Below are positions 29,115-37,147 of a DNA stretch of 60,839 bases, piece after piece. The stretch is from NCBI GenBank assembly GCA_017429265.1, contig JAFRPG010000006.1, positions 1-60,839 of the forward strand. Direction: 5' to 3'. Made by a program: the position numbers and the translations under genes. The notes beneath the pieces were generated by a model. The model saw only the letters and a list, made by a program, of their open reading frames with translations. It searched no databases and had not been told where the DNA came from. The DNA is from Clostridia bacterium. GTDB taxonomy: Bacteria > Bacillota > Clostridia > Christensenellales > Aristaeellaceae. Position 1 is the stretch's first letter; each line of letters begins with the position of its first letter.

Positions 29115-30188
29115 ATGGCAACCGTTACGATCAAGCATGTGACCAAATCCTTCGGGACCACGACCGTGCTGAAGGATTTCAACGAGACCTTCGGGGACGG
29201 GGAGTTCGTGACCCTGCTGGGGCCGTCCGGCTGCGGAAAGACCACCATGCTGCGGATGATCGCGGGCTTTGAGCGGCCGACGGAAGGCGAGATCCTGATC
29301 GACGATCAGGTGGTTTCCGGCGGGAAAACCTTTGTGCCGCCGGAGAAGCGGTCCGTCGGCATGGTCTTCCAGAGCTACGCGGTGTGGCCGCACATGACGG
29401 TGTTCGACAACGTGGCCTACCCCCTGACCATCCGCAAGGAGGCGAAGGGCGACATCCGGCAGAAGGTGGAGCGCGTGCTGGACGTGGTGCACCTGCGCCA
29501 ATACGCCGGGCGCTTCCCGAACCAGCTCTCCGGCGGACAGCAGCAGCGCGTCGCCCTGGCCCGCGCCCTCGTCGCCGCCCCGAAGCTCCTCCTCCTCGAC
29601 GAGCCGCTCTCCAACCTCGACGCCAAGCTGCGCGAGTCGATGCGCTTTGAGATCAAGGAGATCCAGAAAGCCCTCGGCATCACCGTCGTCTATGTCACCC
29701 ACGACCAGACCGAGGCCATGGCCATGAGCGACCGGATCTTCCTGATCAACCGCGGCGAGGTCCAGCAGAGCGGGACGCCGGAGGAGATCTACAACACGCC
29801 GGCCAACCAGTTCGTCGCGGACTTCCTCGGCAAGGTGGACTTCTTCAAGGGCGAGGTGAAGGACGGCCGGATCCTGCTCGCGGGCATGGACGGCCAGTCC
29901 ATCCCCTACGACGGCCCGCTCACCGGACGCGTGGATGTGGCGATCCGCCCGGAAAACCTCCGCTTCCGCGACGACGGCGAGCTGAAGGGCGTCCTCGAGG
30001 CCCAGTATTACCTCGGCGACGTCGACGACTGCCGCGTGCGCGTGGGGGACGTCCTCGTGCGCGTCATCACGGGCGGCTCGAAATACGGAAAACTGAAGAC
30101 CGGCGAAAAGGTCCGCCTCGCGATCCGGGACTTCATGGTGTTCGCGGATGACGGCTCGCTGGAACAGATGCTCGAGATCCGCACCTGA
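29115..30188 (+). CDS. ABC importer ATPase (PotA/FbpC type)
   Basis: A 357-aa cytosolic ATPase. Walker A GPSGCGKT, Q-loop FQSYAVWPHM, signature LSGGQQQRVALARAL, Walker [13 protein letters not shown] and the VTHDQTEA switch are all present. A C-terminal TOBE domain (VAIRPENLRF) follows. It is encoded 16 bp after the fused permease, completing a one-system operon. Confidence 0.95.
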   Translation: MATVTIKHVTKSFGTTTVLKDFNETFGDGEFVTLLGPSGCGKTTMLRMIAGFERPTEGEILIDDQVVSGGKTFVPPEKRSVGMVFQSYAVWPHMTVFDNVAYPLTIRKEAKGDIRQKVERVLDVVHLRQYAGRFPNQLSGGQQQRVALARALVAAPKLLLLDEPLSNLDAKLRESMRFEIKEIQKALGITVVYVTHDQTEAMAMSDRIFLINRGEVQQSGTPEEIYNTPANQFVADFLGKVDFFKGEVKDGRILLAGMDGQSIPYDGPLTGRVDVAIRPENLRFRDDGELKGVLEAQYYLGDVDDCRVRVGDVLVRVITGGSKYGKLKTGEKVRLAIRDFMVFADDGSLEQMLEIRT

Positions 30189-30207
30189 CCTGAAAGGAAA
30201 TGTGTTC

Positions 30208-31179
30208 ATGCCGATCAAAAAAGCGTGCCTGCTGCTGTGCTGCCTGCTTCTGCTCGCGGCCGGGCGGGCGCTGGCGGAGGAGCCCGCCTTCCGCTACCGC
30301 TTCGCCGACGCGGAGGAAGCGGCCGGGCTGATGCTCGCCAACCGGGACTACTACGACAACCTGACCCAGACCGACCTCGACTTCCGCCTGCAGAAAAAAG
30401 GGGCGACACTCGAAGAGCTGGAGACCTTCGCGGCGGCCCAAACGCGGGACTTCACCAAAAAGGAAAAAGCCGCCGTCGACCGCGCGATGGCGAAGATCGA
30501 GCGGCGCATCACGGAATGCGGCTACCGCCTCCCGCCGACGGACGGCATCGTCTTCATCAAGACCACGATGAAGGAGGAGTGCGGCGCGGGGGCCTATACG
30601 CATGGGACGCAGGTCTACCTGGGCAAGGAGATCCTCAGCTACGGCACCGCGGACTCGGACTTCCTGCAGGAGTTCCTCGACGAGATGGTCGCCCACGAGC
30701 TCTTCCACTGCCTGACCCGCAACCACCCGGATTTCCGGGCGGCGATGTACGGCATCCTCGGCTTCACCGTGTCGGCGGAGGACTTTGCCTTTTCCCCGGA
30801 GATCCGGGAGGCCGTCATCAGCAACCCCGACGTGGAGCACCACAACGCGTACGCGGCCTTCGAGATCGGCGGGGAGATGAAAAACTGCGCGGTGGTCGTC
30901 ACCGCCGCGCAGCCCTTCCGCATAAAGGGGGACAGCTTCTTCGACAGCATGGAGATCGGCCTGGTCCCCGTGGACGGGCTCGACGTGATCCATGCCGCGG
31001 AGGAAGCGGCCAACTTCTGGGACGTGTTCGGCCGGAACACGGACTACGTGATCGACCCCGAGGAATCCCTCGCGGACAACTTCGCCTACACCGTCCTCTA
31101 CGGGATGGACGATGTGACGTACGAGAGCCCGGAGATCATCGAAGCCATGGACGCGTACCTCCGCCGGCCCCGCGACTGA
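30208..31179 (+). CDS. Secreted zinc metalloprotease-like protein (HExxH)
   Basis: 323 aa with a signal peptide (1-22, ending ALA). Residues 163-167 read HELFH in DEMVAHELFHCLTRNHP, the zincin motif; a Glu in EESLADNFAY about 110 residues later may be the third ligand. The rest shows no known family. It sits 19 bp after the ABC ATPase, in the same orientation and with its own AAAGGAAA site, so it may be cotranscribed. It could act on peptides or on the cell surface. Confidence 0.72.
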   Translation: MPIKKACLLLCCLLLLAAGRALAEEPAFRYRFADAEEAAGLMLANRDYYDNLTQTDLDFRLQKKGATLEELETFAAAQTRDFTKKEKAAVDRAMAKIERRITECGYRLPPTDGIVFIKTTMKEECGAGAYTHGTQVYLGKEILSYGTADSDFLQEFLDEMVAHELFHCLTRNHPDFRAAMYGILGFTVSAEDFAFSPEIREAVISNPDVEHHNAYAAFEIGGEMKNCAVVVTAAQPFRIKGDSFFDSMEIGLVPVDGLDVIHAAEEAANFWDVFGRNTDYVIDPEESLADNFAYTVLYGMDDVTYESPEIIEAMDAYLRRPRD

Positions 31180-31186
31180 CCGCACT

Positions 31187-32380
31187 TCACGGCTGCCCGG
31201 GCACGATGTGCTCGAGGAAATCCCCGCCCGCTTCGTCCGCGCCCACCTCGGTGGCGTAGAGGCCGAAGCGGGTGTTGTCGTACCGGGCGCCGGTGTGGAT
31301 CACATCCATGCCGGCGTCCTGCTGGCTGAGATGGAAGCGGAAGGCCCGGATCGCGGCGTCGATGCCGGTGATCCCGCCCAGGGCGGGGATGGGGCGCGTC
31401 CAGTCCATGACCAGCTCCCCGTCATTCCACAGGTGGAGGTAGAGCTTCTTCATCTGCCAGGTACTGTACGCCCGGTACGAGGCGCGGTCGTAGCCGGGGT
31501 CCGTCGCGGTGCTCCAGGCGCGGATCATGGCGTCGGCCGCGATCCGGTGCTGCGGGTGACCGTACTCGCCGCCGACCGCGTGGGTGACAGCGACCTCCGG
31601 CCTGTACTTCCGCACGAGGGCCACCACCCAGGCCCGGACCTTGTGCTTTCCGCCCATGGCGGCGAGGGTGGCTTCCTCCGTTTTGCCGTAGTGGTCCGGG
31701 AAGGGAGAGATCACCGGGTAGTTCCGCACGCCCATGGACCAGAGGCCGTCCAGCAGCTCGTGCTGGCGCTGGGCCCCGCCGTTGACCAGGTAGGCGACGA
31801 CCGTGCGGCAGTCCTCCCGGGCCGCGTAGGTGGGGATCGCCCCGCCGAAGAAGATCAGCTCGTCGTCCGGGTGGGTGGCGAGGAAGAGGATGTCGGCCTT
31901 CTCATGGGTGGGCTCCCAGTGCTGGCAGGTGTCCGGCAGGTCCCCGGGCCCGTAGACGGTCAGCTCCGCCACTCCGATCTTTTCCTTTTTGGAGGAGGAA
32001 ACGATGCGCATCCGCCGCACAGGCTCCTCCGGGATCACCGTGTCGTGGAGGAAGCCGCCGGCGCTCTCGTACACGGTGCGCCAGCCGTCGCCGTCGGGCA
32101 CCTCCGCGCGCCAGGCGGGCGGGGCCTCGTTGAAGAGGATGTACAGGCCGCCGATCTGCCGGATATCCCGGTTCGCGGCGATCTCCACCCAGGTGTCGCC
32201 GCCGTTGGAGGCCTTCCAGCGCGTGGTGGTGCGCCCGTCGGTCATGTAGACGGCGTAGCGGCTGCCGCTGGAGACGGACAGGGTGCAGTGGACGGTGATA
32301 TCCTCCGCCGCCTCGGCGCGGCACGCGCCCGCGAGGGCCAGCAGGACGGCGCACAGGAGCGCCGGAAAAACCCTTCGCAT
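31187..32380 (-). CDS. Secreted PIG-L family deacetylase with discoidin-like N-terminus
   Basis: 397 aa from ATG 32380 (GGGAGGT 7 nt upstream), signal peptide about 1-25. Residues about 25-150 resemble an F5/8 type C (discoidin) carbohydrate-binding domain. From about 160 a LmbE/PIG-L fold follows, with the zinc motif THPDDE (His170 on) and YGHPQH. This family removes acetyl groups from N-acetylglucosamine-type sugars. Secretion with a binding domain suggests action on surface or external glycans. It is convergent with the protease-like gene, only 7 bp apart. Confidence 0.88.
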   Translation of the reverse strand: MRRVFPALLCAVLLALAGACRAEAAEDITVHCTLSVSSGSRYAVYMTDGRTTTRWKASNGGDTWVEIAANRDIRQIGGLYILFNEAPPAWRAEVPDGDGWRTVYESAGGFLHDTVIPEEPVRRMRIVSSSKKEKIGVAELTVYGPGDLPDTCQHWEPTHEKADILFLATHPDDELIFFGGAIPTYAAREDCRTVVAYLVNGGAQRQHELLDGLWSMGVRNYPVISPFPDHYGKTEEATLAAMGGKHKVRAWVVALVRKYRPEVAVTHAVGGEYGHPQHRIAADAMIRAWSTATDPGYDRASYRAYSTWQMKKLYLHLWNDGELVMDWTRPIPALGGITGIDAAIRAFRFHLSQQDAGMDVIHTGARYDNTRFGLYATEVGADEAGGDFLEHIVPGQP

Positions 32381-32457
32381 GTCTCGGACCTCCCGTCGTG
32401 ATGTTTCCATATATTATATGCGGGGGAGGGGAGCCCGTCAATCCCGGCGGGAATTCC

Positions 32458-32486
32458 TTGCAATTCCGGCGGACGGATGGTATACT
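32458..32486 (+). promoter_or_regulatory. Promoter of the phosphatase gene
   Basis: TTGCAA (32458-32463), a 17-bp spacer and TATACT (32481-32486), 68 bp before ATG 32555. Confidence 0.75.
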
Positions 32487-32554
32487 GGAGGTGTCAGCGG
32501 GGCGGCGAAACGCCCCAAACCGGAAAAAGTGAACCATAGGAGGAGGAATCCGTC

Positions 32555-33700
32555 ATGAGAAAGATCCTTGCCCTGCTCATCGCCCTGGCGCTCCTGGTCT
32601 GTGCCGTCCCGGCCTTCGCCGAGGAAGCCCCGGTCACGGTCACCGAGATCCAGAAGTACGGCAACCTGGTCCTGTCCCTCAGCGGCAGCGACTTCTTCGC
32701 CCGGGGCTACAGCTGGGGCGACGTGGTGAATGTCACGATCAACGGCCAGACCCTGGAGATGCCCGTCGGCAGCAACTATTCCGACGTGGATCAGGGCAGC
32801 ATGATCTGCCGCGTGGTCATCAAGGAGGACCTTGGGGAGGATTACATCATCCTCGCCATCAACATGGGTGACCTGGCCACCGCGACCGGCATTGCGACCA
32901 AGGAAAAGACCGAGGCCGACCCCGGCTATGTCTGGCACTACAACGAGGGCGTCGAAGAGCCCGTGGCCGTGACCTTCGAGATGAAGGAGCAGGCCGGCTA
33001 CTACGACCAGTGGGTCATGCACCAGCTGGTCCGCAGCGAGAACCGCGAGGACTATCCGGACCTGAGCGACGAGCAGTTCGCGAACTTCCGCGCCGTGAAG
33101 GCCGGCACCGTCGCCGAGGGCAGGCTCTACCGCTCCTCCTCCCCGGTGAACCCCGAGATCGCCCGCAACACCTATGCCGATGCCGCCGCGGCCGCCGCGG
33201 GTGTGAAGACCTTCGTCAACCTTGCCGACAACGAGGAGACCATGAAGGGCTACGAGGGCTTTGACGCGAGCTACTACAGCGCGCAGAACATCATCGCCCT
33301 GAACCTCGGCGTCGATTTCTCCGCGGACGAGTTCCGCGCCGGCCTGGCCGAGGGCATCCGCTTCATCGCAGCCAACGAGGGCCCCTACCTCGTGCACTGC
33401 ACCGAGGGCAAGGACCGCGCGGGCTTCGTCTCCGCCATCCTCGAGTGCCTCATGGGAGCAACAGATGAGGAAGTCACCGCCGACTACATGATCACCTATT
33501 TCAACTACTACGGCGTCCAGCCCGGCACCGAACAGTATGACATCATCGCCAACAGCAACATCCGCAAGAGCCTGGCCGCCGCCTTCGGCCTGGAGACCAT
33601 CGAGGGCGCCGACCTGCAGGCCTGCGCCGAGGCTTACCTGCTCGGTATCGGCCTGACGCAGGAGGAAATCGACGCCGTGAAGGCCAATCTCGGCGCGTAA
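32555..33700 (+). CDS. Secreted PTP-like phosphatase with SAM-adenosyltransferase-type domain
   Basis: 381 aa with a signal peptide (1-22, ending AFA). Residues about 30-125 (YGNLVLSLSGSDFFARGYSW onward) resemble the C-terminal domain of SAM hydroxide adenosyltransferases (weak). The second half is a tyrosine-phosphatase-like domain with the P-loop HCTEGKDRAG (Cys282 to Arg288, CX5R). The region before it holds RLYRSSSPVNPEIARN, typical of PTP-like enzymes. Secreted PTP-like enzymes of anaerobic Firmicutes include phytases, so inositol phosphates are possible substrates. It has its own promoter and terminator. Confidence 0.85.
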   Translation: MRKILALLIALALLVCAVPAFAEEAPVTVTEIQKYGNLVLSLSGSDFFARGYSWGDVVNVTINGQTLEMPVGSNYSDVDQGSMICRVVIKEDLGEDYIILAINMGDLATATGIATKEKTEADPGYVWHYNEGVEEPVAVTFEMKEQAGYYDQWVMHQLVRSENREDYPDLSDEQFANFRAVKAGTVAEGRLYRSSSPVNPEIARNTYADAAAAAAGVKTFVNLADNEETMKGYEGFDASYYSAQNIIALNLGVDFSADEFRAGLAEGIRFIAANEGPYLVHCTEGKDRAGFVSAILECLMGATDEEVTADYMITYFNYYGVQPGTEQYDIIANSNIRKSLAAAFGLETIEGADLQACAEAYLLGIGLTQEEIDAVKANLGA

Positions 33701-33729
33701 ATCTCCGCCTGCCCGGCACACGCTTCCGT

Positions 33730-33757
33730 CCCCCGCCGCAGACACGGCGGGGGTTTT
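33730..33757 (+). terminator. Terminator of the phosphatase gene
   Basis: A perfect 9-bp GC stem (CCCCCGCCG / CGGCGGGGG), a 6-nt loop and TTTT. Confidence 0.85.
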
Positions 33758-33830
33758 CCAGTGCCTGGAAGACAGCGCATTTCTCCGATTCTTATGTCTG
33801 TTTTGTCCATAAGCACAACGGCTTTGGTCA

Positions 33831-33859
33831 TGTACATTGGCGGTCTGCGATCATATAAT
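33831..33859 (+). promoter_or_regulatory. Promoter of the Lpl-type sugar operon
   Basis: TATAAT (33854-33859) with TGTACA 17 bp upstream (33831-33836) as a weak -35. An A/T-rich run follows, and ATG/GTG starts begin at 33907. No catabolite-repression box was identified with confidence. Confidence 0.5.
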
Positions 33860-33906
33860 AATAATTAAATATGCGAAGCGGCGCAGCCTGTACTGGAGGT
33901 GAGCGC

Positions 33907-34512
33907 GTGCGGCAGACGCGGACACTCGGTCAGTACCGCGCGATCGATCTCGGCATATGGGCCGTGCTTCTGTTGGTATTTGAGACGATTCTGTTCAAGG
34001 CGGGGACCGTGTGGTTTCCCGCCGAGGCATACATGGTATCCCTGTCCGCCGTGATCACGGCGGTCGTGATGATGCGGTGGGGCGCGTGGGCTCTGATTCA
34101 CGCCCTGCTGGCCGGAGCGCTGGACGCCTGGCTGCTGCGCTCATCCGGGTCCGCGGTCCACTGGGCCGTCTACCCGGCCGGTGGCCTGCTGTGTGTGACC
34201 GGCCTGCTCATCCGCAGGCTCTGGGGGCCGGAGGGCATCCGGACGAGCTGGCTGAAGACCCTGGTGTTCGGCGGGGTGATCCTGCTATCCATGCAGGCCG
34301 GCCGGGCCCTGACGGCGCTCCTCCTCGGCTACGAGGCGGCAAGCGCCCTGCATTTCATCACCGAAGACGTCGTCACGCTGCTGTTCACCCTCGCCGTCCT
34401 CTGGGTCGTGCGGCGGCTCGACGGGGTCTTCGAGGACCAGCGGCTGTACCTGAAGCGCGTCCGGCGCGAAACCGAACAAGAGGAAGCAGAGGGCAAAGGA
34501 GGATTCCAATGA
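33907..34512 (+). CDS. Integral membrane protein at head of sugar operon
   Basis: 201 aa from GTG 33907, which follows GGAGGTGAGC. Five to six membrane helices (about 15-32, 35-50, 52-65, 75-95, 110-128, 145-170). The short, compact topology with 'YMVSLSAVITAVVMMRWGAW' resembles ECF-type S components or related small membrane proteins, but the match is weak. It is coupled to the permease by an ATGA overlap, so it is part of the transport operon. Role unknown. Confidence 0.65.
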   Translation: MRQTRTLGQYRAIDLGIWAVLLLVFETILFKAGTVWFPAEAYMVSLSAVITAVVMMRWGAWALIHALLAGALDAWLLRSSGSAVHWAVYPAGGLLCVTGLLIRRLWGPEGIRTSWLKTLVFGGVILLSMQAGRALTALLLGYEAASALHFITEDVVTLLFTLAVLWVVRRLDGVFEDQRLYLKRVRRETEQEEAEGKGGFQ

Positions 34513-35576
34513 AAGTCACGGGATCGGATTATCTGGTCTTTGACAAGGAGGCCGGCGTCTGGCGGGAGGACCCCGAACAGGTCGTCCGCGACGATGTGGA
34601 AAAGCACTATTGGAAGCATGTCGGCCTCGCGATCATCAAGGACTGGCGGCTCTACCTGATGCTGGTGCCGATGCTGCTCGTCTTCCTTTTCTGGCGCTAT
34701 TTCCCGATGTACGAGCTGCTGCGCTCGTTCAAGGTGGCGCTGGGCGAGGCGGAGCCCGTGCACGAGCGCGCCTTCCTCGGCTTCTCGAACTACAAGGCCC
34801 TGCTCGTCGGCGCGGGTCAGGCGGCGGGCGACGCGGCCAATTTCTGGCGCGCGATGCGCAACACCTTCCTGCTGAGCTTCTACGGCCTGTGCTTCGGCTT
34901 CCCGATGCCGATCATCATCGCCCTGTTCTTCAACGAGATCCGCTCCAACGCCGCGCGCAGCATCTACCAGGTGACGACCTACCTGCCGAAGTTCATGTCC
35001 ACGGTCATCATGACCAGTCTCGTGGTCATGCTGGTCAAGCAGGGCAACGCGTCGAGCAACGTCGGTCCCGGCGTGGTCGCACAATTGCTGGCCAACCTCG
35101 GGCTGGTATCGGAGAAGGCGGCGTGGGACGGCCTGCTGAACAAGCCCGAGTACTTCCGGGCGATCTATCAGATCACCGGCATCTGGGAGACGGCGGGCTA
35201 CGACAGCATCGTCTTCTTCGCGGCCATCATCGGCATCTCGCCCACCAGCTATGAGGCCGCGCAGATCGACGGCGCCAACAAGTGGTCGCAGATGCGCTAC
35301 GTGGTCCTGCCGAGCATCCTGTCCACGATCGTGATCATGCTGATCACCCGCATCGGCTCCATGCTGAGCATAGGCTACGAGAAAGTCCTCCTTCTCACCG
35401 AGCGGCAGCAGACCGGCGTGCAGGAAACCGCGCAGGTCGTCTCGCTGTTCTCCTGGTACCATCCCAACAAGGGCTATGCGGCGGCCGCCGAAATGCTGAA
35501 CAACGTCGTCGGCATGCTCCTGGTCATCGGCGCCAACACGATCGCCCGCAGAGCGTCGAACGTGTCCCTGTACTGA
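34509..35576 (+). CDS. Sugar ABC importer permease 1 (LplB/YteP type)
   Basis: 355 aa with an N-terminal cytosolic extension of about 40 residues and six membrane helices. The MetI coupling loop lies in SYEAAQIDGANKWSQMRYVV. Permeases of this type work with LplC and a large binding protein (LplA) in uptake of oligosaccharides. ATG 34509 overlaps the upstream stop. It has an insertion of about 40 residues around 185-225 (GNASSNVGPGVVAQLLANLG) facing outward, also seen in relatives. Confidence 0.9.
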   Translation: MKVTGSDYLVFDKEAGVWREDPEQVVRDDVEKHYWKHVGLAIIKDWRLYLMLVPMLLVFLFWRYFPMYELLRSFKVALGEAEPVHERAFLGFSNYKALLVGAGQAAGDAANFWRAMRNTFLLSFYGLCFGFPMPIIIALFFNEIRSNAARSIYQVTTYLPKFMSTVIMTSLVVMLVKQGNASSNVGPGVVAQLLANLGLVSEKAAWDGLLNKPEYFRAIYQITGIWETAGYDSIVFFAAIIGISPTSYEAAQIDGANKWSQMRYVVLPSILSTIVIMLITRIGSMLSIGYEKVLLLTERQQTGVQETAQVVSLFSWYHPNKGYAAAAEMLNNVVGMLLVIGANTIARRASNVSLY

Positions 35577-35589
35577 GGAGGTTTCAACC

Positions 35590-37116
35590 ATGAAAAGAAG
35601 ACTGGAAATCTCCGAGCTGATCTTTAAGATCATCAGCTACGTCCTGCTGACGGCCTTCGCGCTCTGCTGCCTCTACCCCTTCGTCTACGCGGTATCGGCC
35701 TCCGTCAGCGGCAAGAAGTACGTCGAGAACGGCATGCGGGAGCAGTGCGAGAGCATCACGATCCCGCTCAGCGAGCGCGAGGGCGTGACCCTCGTCAGCG
35801 AGAGCGCGGGGATCACCCTCCGGGCCGTCCTGGACGACAACGGCGTGATCGTCGGCGCCGAGACGGAGGAGAACGGCCAGACGGTGCCCGTGAAGAACGC
35901 GGTCCGCAGCGCGGCCGGCGAACTCCTGGCCCTGAGCGTCCGTGACGCCGGGGGACGGCAGCTCCATGACGCGGAAGGCGGGGACCTCTATGCGGCCGTG
36001 GTCTGGTACCATCCCGAGGAGGGCATCGGCATCCAGAACTACATCGACACCCTCGAGGGCAAGTTCCTCATCGACGCGCCCTTCGTCGCCTCCCAGCTCG
36101 AGCAGATCGGCGGGCAGTACAGCCTGACGGTGGCCCGCGTACAGGTTGCCGACGGCAAGCCCGCGACGGTGAAGGACCCCACGGTGTCCGCCCTCGCCCT
36201 CGAGTGCGAGCGGCTGATGGCCGAGGGGCAGCCCCTGACCGGCGCGATCCACGCCACCCTCAAGCAGGATGACGGGAATGGCGGCGTCATCCCGGCGAGC
36301 CTGAAGTTCGACGCCGGCATCGAGAAGACCATCTCCGGCGACGCCTCCGTCCGGCGCAGCACCGAGACGCGCAAGATCGTCCTGCTGCCCAAGGCGGTGC
36401 AGTTCGACGCCTTCAGCGACATGTTCGCGCGGCCGGTGTTCTGGTCCTCCTACTCCAACACCCTCTTCCTCACCGTGTACGGCACCGTCTGGTCCCTGAT
36501 CGTGGCCATCCTCGGCGCCTACGCCCTGAGCAAGAAGCGCCTGCTCTTCCGCAAATTCTTCAACTTCTTCCTCGTCTTCACGATGTGGTTCTCCGCGGGC
36601 ATCATCCCGCAGTACCAGAACTACCTGCAGACCCGCAACGTCTTCCACGCGATCGCCATCACGGACGACAAGTGGATGATCGTCATCGCGATGGGCATGG
36701 CGGCCATGAACGTCATCCTGCTGCGCAACGCCTTCGAGAACGTGCCCTCCGAGATCGAGGAGGCCGCCATCGTCGACGGCGCCACCGAGTGGCAGGTGCT
36801 CCGCCAGGTCTTCATCCCCATGACGAAGTCCACGATCGCCACCGTCACCCTCTTCTTCGCCATCTCCCGCTGGAACGGCTATTTCTGGGCCAAGCAGATG
36901 GTGCAGAACAACTGGGAGTGGCCCCTGCAGGTCTACATCCGGAACACCCTGGAGGCCCTGACAAACCCGGACGGCGCGGAGGAATATCTCCGGTACGCCA
37001 GCGAGTCCCTGATCTACTCCCTGATCGTCTGCTCGATCATCCCGATCCTTGTCATCTACCCCTTCATCCAGAAGTACTTCGCCAAAGGCACCAACGCCGG
37101 CGGTGTGAAGGAATAA
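35590..37116 (+). CDS. Sugar ABC importer permease 2 (LplC/YtcP type) with a large insertion
   Basis: 508 aa, where relatives have about 290-310. Residues 1-45 give the first membrane helix and the usual FVYAVSASVSG turn. Then about 210 residues (roughly 46-256) of outer, beta-rich sequence are inserted, before the family resumes at RKIVLLPKAVQFDAFSDMF. The core has five more helices and the coupling loop EEAAIVDGATEWQVLRQVFI. The reading frame is open throughout. The insertion should lie outside the membrane, next to where the binding protein docks. Confidence 0.88.
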   Translation: MKRRLEISELIFKIISYVLLTAFALCCLYPFVYAVSASVSGKKYVENGMREQCESITIPLSEREGVTLVSESAGITLRAVLDDNGVIVGAETEENGQTVPVKNAVRSAAGELLALSVRDAGGRQLHDAEGGDLYAAVVWYHPEEGIGIQNYIDTLEGKFLIDAPFVASQLEQIGGQYSLTVARVQVADGKPATVKDPTVSALALECERLMAEGQPLTGAIHATLKQDDGNGGVIPASLKFDAGIEKTISGDASVRRSTETRKIVLLPKAVQFDAFSDMFARPVFWSSYSNTLFLTVYGTVWSLIVAILGAYALSKKRLLFRKFFNFFLVFTMWFSAGIIPQYQNYLQTRNVFHAIAITDDKWMIVIAMGMAAMNVILLRNAFENVPSEIEEAAIVDGATEWQVLRQVFIPMTKSTIATVTLFFAISRWNGYFWAKQMVQNNWEWPLQVYIRNTLEALTNPDGAEEYLRYASESLIYSLIVCSIIPILVIYPFIQKYFAKGTNAGGVKE

Positions 37117-37147
37117 GACCCTGAATTAAGTAGAGGAGGAAACCAAC

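Noticed and set aside
25397..29248. A 1283-codon open frame on the minus strand
   Set aside because: It lies opposite the radical SAM gene end, the binding protein and the fused permease, which have clear motifs and ribosome sites. High GC keeps the opposite frame open; its text is rich in His, Asp, Gly and Arg without domains.
33907..34512. Firm call of the small membrane protein as an ECF S component
   Set aside because: Topology fits, but no signature motif for the energy-coupling helices could be named; left as unknown.
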